Shown here: positions 1 through 5,137 of the stretch, piece after piece | Layout of the letters: every line of letters begins with the position of its first letter | Numbering within the stretch: position 1 is the stretch's first letter | DNA from: Bacteroidia bacterium | GTDB lineage: Bacteria > Bacteroidota > Bacteroidia > Bacteroidales > UBA5342 | DNA length: 5,137 nucleotides | Reading direction: 5' to 3' | Assembly (NCBI GenBank): GCA_030433225.1 | Contig: JAUIMD010000190.1 | Span: 1 to 5,137 of the forward strand | Position numbers and translations under genes: made by a program | The notes under the pieces: model-generated | The model's database searches: none | Told to the model about the DNA's origin: nothing | The model's input: the letters and a program-made list of their open reading frames with translations, nothing else

Positions 1-313
1 AAACGACAAGCCTGTTTTTTTCGATGTGACCATGATTCCCAATTACAACATGCCACGCTTTGTGACGCGCAACTTCGAAAACAAATCCCTGTTTGACATG
101 CTCCGCAAACATTACCAACTGGAAGTGCGGGGCGGGGAGCAAAAAATTCTGGCCATTGCGGCCGACGAAAAACTGCAACGCTTCTTCCAGGTACAGCCCG
201 ACCATCCGGTGTTGCACCTCAACCGAAAAATTGAAACCAATAAATCGGACTTCTACATTTACAGCCAGGTATTTTGCAACACCAATGAATATGCGCTGTA
301 CGGAACATTTTAA
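1..313 (+). CDS. GntR-family transcriptional regulator, C-terminal UTRA domain (partial, 5' end outside window)
   Basis: The reading frame is open from base 2 and ends at the TAA at 311-313, giving 103 visible residues. The internal ATG at 26 is not the real start, because the frame runs through it from the window edge. What is visible is the end of a UTRA (HutC/FarR-like) effector-binding domain: a segment beginning PVFFDVTMIPN, then RNFENKSLFDMLRKHYQLE, then a basic-aliphatic stretch (PVLHLNRKIE) and the terminal YALYGTF, which is characteristic of this family in Bacteroidota. UTRA domains bind a sugar, sugar phosphate or amino-acid derivative and control an N-terminal winged-helix DNA-binding domain, which lies upstream of the window. 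The gene converges on the rhamnose operon and is separated from it by a terminator, so it is not part of that operon. A GntR-type repressor of this kind (FucR) controls fucose use in Bacteroides, so a deoxy-sugar role is plausible, but the ligand cannot be read from this fragment. Confidence 0.85.
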   Translation, partial: NDKPVFFDVTMIPNYNMPRFVTRNFENKSLFDMLRKHYQLEVRGGEQKILAIAADEKLQRFFQVQPDHPVLHLNRKIETNKSDFYIYSQVFCNTNEYALYGTF

Positions 314-333
314 CCTCCTTACACAACATAAAT

Positions 334-376
334 GAAAAGGCCAACTCTGTAATCGAATTGGCCTTTTCTATTTTTA
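334..376 (+). terminator. Intrinsic terminator between convergent genes, probably bidirectional
   Basis: A perfect 11-bp inverted repeat, GAAAAGGCCAA (334-344) and TTGGCCTTTTC (358-368), encloses a 13-nt loop. On the + strand it is followed by the T-rich TATTTTTA (369-376), so it ends the GntR transcript about 20 nt after its stop codon. Read on the - strand, the stem starts 24 nt after the rhaB stop codon and itself ends in TTTTC, followed by the weaker tract ATTTAT. It can therefore plausibly also end the rha operon mRNA. The remaining bases of the 78-bp gap (314-391) show nothing else. Confidence 0.85.
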
Positions 377-391
377 TGCGATCAGTGATCT

Positions 392-1780
392 TCACATTTT
401 AATCCGTTGTTCACTAGACCATTTCACCAGTCCTAAATCCAGGTTGGGATTAGCATTGTTTCCAAACTCGTTATACACCACAAGGGCGGCACCAAGCGCA
501 CTGGAATTGTCAATTTCGGAAGTATAAACCCGCTTGTCTTCAAACGAGCGCGCCACCAGCTTTACAAAAATCTCATTGCGGGCAAATCCGCCTGAGATAA
601 AAATGTTTTTGGTGGAGTCGTTTTTAGGGATTACGAGCTTGATGGATTCCACACACAATTTCGTGAGGTCGATCATCAATTTCGTGTAGGCTTCCTCATA
701 ATCCTGGAAAACATCCAGATTCACATGCGCCAATCCTACCTCAAAACTATCTTTTCCGTGCGGAAAAAATACCGGAAATCCTTCGAAAGTTGAACGCACC
801 AGCTCCAGCTTTTCCGCATCAAACTTAATGTTACGGAAGGTATCAAACGGCATGTCAAAATGGTCGGCGAAAATATCCACCCAAATCTCATGAAAGTGCC
901 CCATAAAAAGGCGCGAAGATTTCACCTGTTCCTTTTCCGGACTCAAAAAGCACAAACAATCATTTTTTAACTGACTGGTAGTTAATGGCTCCTTATTAAA
1001 AGGATTCATGTTGATGCACCAGGTTCCTGTTGAAACCAGCACAAACTCTTCGTCACTCCCCTTGAGGTAAGGAACCAAAGAAGCCGAACTGTCGTGAATT
1101 CCGGTTCCCACTTTGAGTTTTTTACCGCCAACTTCGGCATCAAAAACCACATCATTGTTCACCGGTTCAGGCAATTCCAGCCCATAATCTGCCACCCATT
1201 TATGGTAGGTATTGGAGTCAAAATTCCACAAAAAGGTATGACAGCCGATGGAAGTAGGCTCAGAAACCACCTGCTTGTGCAGGGTATAGGCCAGGTACTG
1301 CGGAAAATGCAAAATGGCGTCCGTTTTTTCCATAAGCTCCGGCTTTTCCGAGCGAATCCACATCATTTGTATGCCCGAGTTTAACAGCATGCCCAAATTC
1401 GGACTTGCCGTTACTCGGCAAAATTCTTCTTCTCCGCCATACTTTACAAACAACTCTTCGCTTAAAAGCGGATCCACCTTTTTCAGATAATTGTACACCG
1501 GAGTAAGGCGATTTCCATCTTTATCCAAAAACATCAGCGAAGCGCCGTAGGTGGCAAAATTTACCGCCACTACATCATACTCAGCCCCTTTCGCTAACTG
1601 CTCCAGCTCCTCAACAATCCATGTATTAATGTGGGCAATGTCATCACACTCACATTCGTCGTCGTCAAGAATTTCGGGCAACTTCTGCTCGTGCTGATAC
1701 GCCAAACTTAGCGCCTCATCAAACAGCAGCAGTTTTTTATTGGTTTTACCGATATCAAAAACGGCAATTACTTTCTTCAT
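392..1780 (-). CDS. rhaB: FGGY-family carbohydrate kinase, predicted L-rhamnulokinase (non-E. coli type)
   Basis: This predicted cytoplasmic sugar kinase transfers phosphate from ATP to the sugar, here most likely converting L-rhamnulose to L-rhamnulose-1-phosphate. I chose the ATG at 1780 (462 aa). The frame stays open to a TTG at 1789 and a GTG at 1783, but these add only M-N-V in front of MKKVIAVFDIGKTNKK, which is already a normal kinase N-terminus. FGGY landmarks are in order. The phosphate-1 loop is DIGKTNKK (from D9). The catalytic base is probably D230 in GTGIHDSSAS. The phosphate-2 motif is STGTW (about 250-254). The adenosine-site motif is FISGGFARN (about 394-402), followed by SSALGAAL (about 426-433). 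The length is normal for FGGY kinases. The N-terminus differs from E. coli RhaB (AVDLGASSGR), pointing to another subgroup, so the substrate rests on context: it is the last gene of a rhaT-rhaM-rhaA operon, 33 bp after rhaA. An L-fuculokinase or another ketose kinase is the main alternative. Confidence 0.88.
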   Translation of the reverse strand: MKKVIAVFDIGKTNKKLLLFDEALSLAYQHEQKLPEILDDDECECDDIAHINTWIVEELEQLAKGAEYDVVAVNFATYGASLMFLDKDGNRLTPVYNYLKKVDPLLSEELFVKYGGEEEFCRVTASPNLGMLLNSGIQMMWIRSEKPELMEKTDAILHFPQYLAYTLHKQVVSEPTSIGCHTFLWNFDSNTYHKWVADYGLELPEPVNNDVVFDAEVGGKKLKVGTGIHDSSASLVPYLKGSDEEFVLVSTGTWCINMNPFNKEPLTTSQLKNDCLCFLSPEKEQVKSSRLFMGHFHEIWVDIFADHFDMPFDTFRNIKFDAEKLELVRSTFEGFPVFFPHGKDSFEVGLAHVNLDVFQDYEEAYTKLMIDLTKLCVESIKLVIPKNDSTKNIFISGGFARNEIFVKLVARSFEDKRVYTSEIDNSSALGAALVVYNEFGNNANPNLDLGLVKWSSEQRIKM

Positions 1781-1813
1781 CACATTCAATTTTTCTGTTC
1801 AGCACAGAAGGCA

Positions 1814-3082
1814 TTAACGCTTGCTCAACACCTCTTTTTCGTACTCGTTTACTTTGGCAATGTAGTTGGCCCCGTGAGGCACCCCTTGCTGCACACAGTA
1901 ATAATCCCAAACCGCACCAAATGGCATGGTTTTCAGCTCCTCCAGCAAAGCCAAGCGCTCAAAGTTTTCACCGGCTTCTTCGTGTTTTACCAACTCAGCC
2001 GTAGGTTCCAACATGGCTATTAAAAAGGCTTTTTGAGCGGCACGGGTACCGGTTACATAAGCACCAACACGGTTAATGGAAGCATCAAAAAAGTCAAGGC
2101 CAATGTTTACGCGCGGAAGGAAGTCGTTGCGCACAATTTCAGACGCAATCAGTTGTACATCTTCATTCAGGGTTACCACGTGGTCAGAATCCCAACGAAT
2201 AGGACGAGTCACGTGCAACAGCAGCTCATCCACAAATTGCAGACAAGACGAAATTTTATCGCCTACCACTTCGGTTGGATGGAAGTGACCGCTATCGATA
2301 CAAATTAAGGTATTGTTTTTAATGGCATATCCCAGGTAAAAATCGTGAGAACCCACCGTCATGGATTCTACCCCAATACCGAACACCTTGCTTTCTACCG
2401 CATCTTTCATGTGTTCTTTTGGGTATTTCACTGCCAATGCTTCGTCCAGCGATTTTTTCAGGTTGGCACGGTATCCGTTACGGTCTACCGGAATGTCTTT
2501 TGTTCCGTCCGGAATCCAGGTATTGTGCACACAGGGTGTTCCCAATTGTTTTCCCATTTCGGCAGAAATTTCACGGCAACGTTTTACGTGCTCCACCCAA
2601 AATTTACGGTTTTCTTCATTTTTGCTGGAAAGGGTGAAACCGTCATCTGCTTTGGGGTGCGAAAAACAGGTTGCATTAAAGTCAAGCCCCATGCCGCGCT
2701 CTTTGGCCCAGTCAATCCAGCTTTGGAAATGCTTTAATTCAATTTGATCGCGATCTACAAACTCTCCGCCAAAATCGCCATAAATAGCATGCAGGTTCAA
2801 GCGCTGCTTACCGGGAAGCAAAGACATAACTTTATCTAAATCGGCACGCATTTCCTCTATTGTGGAGGCCTTACCGGGATAGTTTCCGGTGGTTTGAATT
2901 CCACCGCCACCCAATTCGGCATCGGGAGTTTCAAATCCACCCACATCATCGGTTTGCCAGCAATGCAAACTAATTACCACCTCATCCATTTTTTTCAGTA
3001 CCGCATCGGTATCCACGCCCATTTTTGCGTACTGTTTCCTGGCCAGTTCGTAGGCCTCTTTAATTAATTCTGTATTTCCCAT
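1814..3082 (-). CDS. rhaA: L-rhamnose isomerase
   Basis: This cytoplasmic, metal-dependent enzyme converts L-rhamnose to L-rhamnulose, the first committed step of the pathway. The ORF of 422 residues starts at the ATG at 3082 and matches the E. coli RhaA type (about 419 aa) from end to end. Shared blocks include HCWQTDDVGGFE (about 40-51), GIQTTGNYPGKA (61-72), RLNLHAIY (94-101), GLDFNATCFSHP (132-143), WIPDG (189-193), DAVESK (227-232), SGHFHPTEV (264-272), RPIRWDSDHVV (293-303) and NIGLDFFDASINR (326-338). The expected Mn-binding residues are present: H266 in GHFHP, and D298 and D300 in WDSD, equivalent to E. coli H262, D294 and D296. It is clearly not the shorter-motif RhaI type known from Pseudomonas stutzeri. 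It is the third gene of the operon, 44 bp after rhaM and 33 bp before the kinase. I see no frameshift or missing catalytic residue. Confidence 0.97.
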   Translation of the reverse strand: MGNTELIKEAYELARKQYAKMGVDTDAVLKKMDEVVISLHCWQTDDVGGFETPDAELGGGGIQTTGNYPGKASTIEEMRADLDKVMSLLPGKQRLNLHAIYGDFGGEFVDRDQIELKHFQSWIDWAKERGMGLDFNATCFSHPKADDGFTLSSKNEENRKFWVEHVKRCREISAEMGKQLGTPCVHNTWIPDGTKDIPVDRNGYRANLKKSLDEALAVKYPKEHMKDAVESKVFGIGVESMTVGSHDFYLGYAIKNNTLICIDSGHFHPTEVVGDKISSCLQFVDELLLHVTRPIRWDSDHVVTLNEDVQLIASEIVRNDFLPRVNIGLDFFDASINRVGAYVTGTRAAQKAFLIAMLEPTAELVKHEEAGENFERLALLEELKTMPFGAVWDYYCVQQGVPHGANYIAKVNEYEKEVLSKR

Positions 3083-3126
3083 AACTGTATATTTCGTTTA
3101 ATTTGTTGATTTTAATTTATGTTGGA

Positions 3127-3441
3127 TTACTCCATGTAAAACACCTCTTCCAATTCGACAGAAACCGGCGAGTTGTCCGGATTAGTTTGCATAATATCGG
3201 CCATAAAAGCCCACCACTTTTGCACAATTTCCGTTTGTCCCAAATCTTGAGACCCGCCATCTCCCTCCACTTTTTGGAACGCAAACAGCGTGTTGGTTGC
3301 CACATCCAGAAAAATGGAATATTCGCTGACTCCTGCATCTTTCAGCAATTTTTTCAGCTCCGGCCAAATTTCGTTGTGGCGTTGAATGTACGCTTGTTTT
3401 TGCCCCTCGTTCAGGTGCATTTTAAATGCCAGACGTTTCAT
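3127..3441 (-). CDS. rhaM: L-rhamnose mutarotase
   Basis: This small cytoplasmic enzyme interconverts the alpha and beta anomers of L-rhamnose, supplying the form that the isomerase uses. The ORF is 104 aa, the same length as E. coli RhaM, and starts at the ATG at 3441. Diagnostic positions match: Y18 and H22 (H22 is the proposed catalytic acid/base) in QAYIQRHNEIWPEL, Y41, the W76-W77 pair in VQKWWAFM, and the C-terminal NPDNSPVSVELEEVFYME, which is almost the family signature. It lies 12 bp after rhaT and 44 bp before rhaA, all in one direction, so it is very probably co-transcribed. No clear Shine-Dalgarno sequence is seen, as is usual in Bacteroidota. Confidence 0.97.
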   Translation of the reverse strand: MKRLAFKMHLNEGQKQAYIQRHNEIWPELKKLLKDAGVSEYSIFLDVATNTLFAFQKVEGDGGSQDLGQTEIVQKWWAFMADIMQTNPDNSPVSVELEEVFYME

Positions 3442-3453
3442 ACGGAGTAGTTT

Positions 3454-4569
3454 TTAGTTGAGAAAATCGCTTTTGGCAATGCCCATAATAATTACAGACA
3501 ATAGAATAAGGCCGATTCCCAGAAAAATGGTTGAACGGGTTTTAGAGGATACCCCTGCCCACTCTTTGCGATAAAAACCCCAGAAGTTGGCAGTTAAAAT
3601 AATGGTGGACATGTGCAGAATCCATGAGCTGGCACCGTTACCAATTTTGGTTTCTCCCATTCCGTAAAAGAAAAACTGCAGAAACCAGGTTGTTCCGGCC
3701 AACGCACAGAACAGGTAATTCAGGGCTAATGGAGCCTTGGTATCAATAAAGTCACCACCGGTTTTGTTCTTTAAAATCAGTCCAACCGACCAAATAAGGT
3801 TGGTTGTTAACCCTCCCCAAAGAATTACTAAAAAGATGATGTTATTTTCAAACAGGTACTTCATGTCTCCTTCTGGTGTTTCTGAGAGGAAGGAATAATT
3901 ATTTTGCACTGCTACATCGCGAACGGCTTCACCCATCTCTTTTCCGGCGTCTATACCAAAGCTAAAAAAGGCGCTTAAAATACCTGAAATTAAGGCAATA
4001 ATGAGTCCGGCAGCAAGCTTGAATTCACTATTTACACCTTCTTTTACATTGGCCAGATCTTTATCTTTCATTAAACCGGCCTTGCCACTAAGCACAATTC
4101 CTACCATCAGCACCAGAATACCGAGAAGTACTACCCGGCCACTGCTGGTCGAAAGCATGTCTGTAAATGAATCACCTGCAGGAAGCACTTCCCCAAGGTT
4201 GCCGATGTTTCGTAAAATAGGCAAGCCCAGGGAGCCCACCAAAGAAGTAATTCCAAGCAAAACGGAGTTTCCGAGAGACATGCCCAGGTAGCGAATGCCC
4301 AGACCATAGGTTAATCCGCCAATTCCCCACAACACCCCTAAAATATAGGTAAGGCGAACAGTGGATGAATCGGTGGCAGAAATAATATCCTGCCATCCCG
4401 GAGTAGTGAGCACGACGGCAATCATCGGCATAATGAGCCAGGAGAAAAGTCCCCCAACAATCCAATACACTTCCCATCGCCATTTTTTTACCAGGTTGTA
4501 TGGCATGTACCAACTGCCGGACGAAGCCCCGCCCAGCGAATGAAAAATAATTCCTAATAAGGCCTGCAT
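3454..4569 (-). CDS. rhaT: L-rhamnose/cation (H+) symporter, RhaT family
   Basis: This inner-membrane permease brings L-rhamnose into the cytoplasm with a cation, a proton in E. coli. The ORF is 371 aa from the ATG at 4569. An in-frame TAA shortly upstream and the immediate start of the first membrane helix (MQALLGIIFHSLGG) support this start. Ten hydrophobic segments can be marked, at about residues 2-20, 34-54, 74-92, 101-119, 146-162, 186-207, 244-266, 281-304, 318-336 and 349-367, matching the ten-helix RhaT topology. RhaT-like blocks include GASSGSWYMPYNLVKKWRWE, LWGIGGLTYGLGIRYLGMS, TTWFLQFFFYGMG, SSWILHMS and RKEW. It is about 27 residues longer than E. coli RhaT (344 aa), with extra length in hydrophilic loops near residues 120-145 and 215-242. 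It is the first gene of the operon, directly behind the divergent control region, with rhaM 12 bp downstream. Confidence 0.95.
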   Translation of the reverse strand: MQALLGIIFHSLGGASSGSWYMPYNLVKKWRWEVYWIVGGLFSWLIMPMIAVVLTTPGWQDIISATDSSTVRLTYILGVLWGIGGLTYGLGIRYLGMSLGNSVLLGITSLVGSLGLPILRNIGNLGEVLPAGDSFTDMLSTSSGRVVLLGILVLMVGIVLSGKAGLMKDKDLANVKEGVNSEFKLAAGLIIALISGILSAFFSFGIDAGKEMGEAVRDVAVQNNYSFLSETPEGDMKYLFENNIIFLVILWGGLTTNLIWSVGLILKNKTGGDFIDTKAPLALNYLFCALAGTTWFLQFFFYGMGETKIGNGASSWILHMSTIILTANFWGFYRKEWAGVSSKTRSTIFLGIGLILLSVIIMGIAKSDFLN

Positions 4570-4617
4570 AATGCTATCTTTTTATCGTATTAAAATGTAA
4601 AGTTCTATTCCTCTCAG

Positions 4618-4636
4618 CTCTTTTCCATAAAAAGAG
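4618..4636 (-). other. Small hairpin at the predicted 5' end of the rha mRNA
   Basis: On the - strand CTCTTTT (4636-4630) and AAAAGAG (4624-4618) form a perfect 7-bp inverted repeat with a 5-nt loop (TATGG). It would lie in the first ~20 nt of the leader if transcription starts near 4637. The stem is A/U-rich and weak. It could protect the 5' end of the message or be chance. There is no T-tract, so it is not a terminator. Confidence 0.3.
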
Positions 4637-4640
4637 ACGC

Positions 4641-4671
4641 CAAAGATAGACTTCATTTCTACGTGAAAAAA
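4641..4671 (-). promoter_or_regulatory. Probable promoter of the rhaTMAB operon
   Basis: Read on the - strand, TATCTTTG (4648 to 4641) is a perfect match to the Bacteroidota -7 consensus TAnnTTTG. At 19 bp upstream, where a -33 TTTG is expected, there is only TTTT followed by TTC (4671 to 4665). A good -7 with a poor -33 is typical of a promoter that needs an activator, and a repeat resembling an AraC-type site directly abuts it. Transcription would begin near 4637, giving a leader of roughly 65-70 nt before the rhaT ATG. The consensus is established for the phylum; its use here is inferred. Confidence 0.6.
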
Positions 4672-4706
4672 TGTGTTTTTTGGCAAATAATTTGTATTTT
4701 TTGGCA
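4672..4706 (-). promoter_or_regulatory. Tandem direct-repeat operator, probable AraC-family activator site
   Basis: On the + strand the 14-mer TGTGTTTTTTGGCA (4672-4685) recurs as TGTATTTTTTGGCA (4693-4706). One base differs and the period is exactly 21 bp, two helical turns. On the - strand the half-sites read TGCCAAAAAAYACA. Relative to a rhaT start near 4637, their centres lie at about -41 and -63, with the proximal one touching the -33 region. This mirrors the I1-I2 arrangement of AraC-type activators. The right edge lies 5 bp before the start codon of the divergent AraC-family gene, so autoregulation is also possible. Confidence 0.65.
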
Positions 4707-4711
4707 CTGAA

Positions 4712-5137
4712 ATGACAAACAACAATTTTAAATATCTCACAGTTGGTGAAGAAGATACGCATTGGGGACTTTACATAAATGTTGCTGGTTCTTCCACAAT
4801 TCTCCCGAATGCTCCTTACCCATCGGGAAGACACCCATCCGGCTACTATTTTAACTGGAAAGAAGGCCGTGTGCTGGACGAATTTCAGGTAAATTACATT
4901 ACCCACGGAACCGGTATTTTTGAAACCAAGCATGGCAAGTACAACCTAAAGCCCGGGAGCCTTTTCATCGTTTTTCCGGGGGTTTGGCACCGCTACAAGC
5001 CTGCTAAAAAAACTGGCTGGACAGAAAACTATGTAGGATTTGACGGGAAAATAGCCCGTGATTTTTTAATGCACCAGAAATTTTCGCCCGAGCAGGCCGT
5101 GCTGCACGTAGGCATTAAGGAGGATCTGATTGATTGC
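4712..5137 (+). CDS. AraC-family transcriptional regulator, N-terminal sensor domain (partial, RhaR-like by context)
   Basis: The frame opens at the ATG at 4712 and runs without a stop through 142 codons to the window edge. An in-frame TAA at 4688-4690, with no start codon between, fixes this start. The visible part is an AraC-type cupin sugar-binding domain. It has the N-terminal arm PNAPYPSGRHPSGYYFNW (32-49), common in Bacteroidota regulators of sugar operons. Next come GRVLDEFQVNYITHGTGIFET (52-72 region), the cupin turn YNLKPGSLFIVFPGVWHRY (77-95) and WTENYVGFDG. The C-terminal double helix-turn-helix DNA-binding domain must lie beyond 5137. The gene is divergent from rhaT with only 142 bp between the start codons, and that gap holds a direct repeat of AraC-site geometry. 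I therefore infer that it is the L-rhamnose-responsive activator of the operon, like the AraC-type RhaR of Bacteroides thetaiotaomicron. The effector is not shown by sequence. Confidence 0.88.
   Translation, partial: MTNNNFKYLTVGEEDTHWGLYINVAGSSTILPNAPYPSGRHPSGYYFNWKEGRVLDEFQVNYITHGTGIFETKHGKYNLKPGSLFIVFPGVWHRYKPAKKTGWTENYVGFDGKIARDFLMHQKFSPEQAVLHVGIKEDLIDC

Noticed and set aside
1781..1789. Alternative TTG (1789) or GTG (1783) start for the kinase
   Set aside because: It would add only three residues before a normal FGGY N-terminus, and an ATG at 1780 is available. Neither upstream codon has a better ribosome-binding context.
2345..2747. Two overlapping open frames of about 130 codons on the + strand inside rhaA
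   Set aside because: They are antisense to a full-length, well-conserved isomerase with all catalytic residues, have no plausible start region and show no family resemblance.
4574..4649. 8-bp inverted repeat CTATCTTT (4574-4581) and AAAGATAG (4642-4649)
   Set aside because: The arms are 60 bp apart. The right arm overlaps the -7 box and would not be transcribed with the left arm, so no RNA hairpin can form. It is probably chance in AT-rich DNA.
4688..4694. TAATTTG on the + strand as a -7 box for the AraC gene
   Set aside because: It is one base short of TAnnTTTG, has no TTTG at the right distance upstream, and would leave a leader of only about 12 nt.
4574..4933. Open frame of 119 codons on the - strand overlapping the control region and the AraC gene
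   Set aside because: It lies opposite a clearly coding AraC-type sensor domain and crosses the rhaT promoter and operator. Its sequence resembles no protein family and is cysteine/arginine/phenylalanine-rich, as shadow frames are.

Overview
The window looks like chromosomal DNA of a Bacteroidota bacterium. It has moderate-to-low GC, weak or absent Shine-Dalgarno sequences, a Bacteroidota-type -7 element (TATCTTTG) and protein flavours typical of that phylum. The exact genus cannot be told from this stretch. There is no sign of a mobile element, CRISPR array, tRNA or rRNA.

Layout from left to right: (1) the C-terminal 103 codons of a GntR/HutC-type regulator (UTRA ligand-binding domain) on the + strand, ending at 313. 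(2) A short convergent intergenic region with a strong 11-bp hairpin terminator. (3) A four-gene operon on the - strand, transcribed rhaT - rhaM - rhaA - rhaB (4569 down to 392) with gaps of 12, 44 and 33 bp. (4) A 142-bp divergent control region. (5) The N-terminal 142 codons of an AraC-family regulator on the + strand, starting at 4712 and cut off by the window end.

The operon covers the entry half of L-rhamnose catabolism. RhaT imports L-rhamnose with a cation, RhaM interconverts its anomers, RhaA isomerises it to L-rhamnulose, and an FGGY kinase phosphorylates that to L-rhamnulose-1-phosphate. RhaT, RhaM and RhaA look like the E. coli types. The kinase does not look like E. coli RhaB and appears to belong to another FGGY subgroup. 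No aldolase or lactaldehyde enzyme is present, and the operon seems to end at the terminator after rhaB, so the later steps must be encoded elsewhere.

The divergent control region is the most informative non-coding part. A 14-bp element, TGTRTTTTTTGGCA, occurs twice as a direct repeat with an exact 21-bp period (4672-4685 and 4693-4706). It lies directly upstream of a -7 box for rhaT that lacks a good -33 box. This is the classic geometry of an AraC-family activator site, so the neighbouring AraC gene is very probably the rhamnose-responsive activator. Overall this is a well-explained sugar-utilisation locus. I see no evidence of a wholly new biological system.
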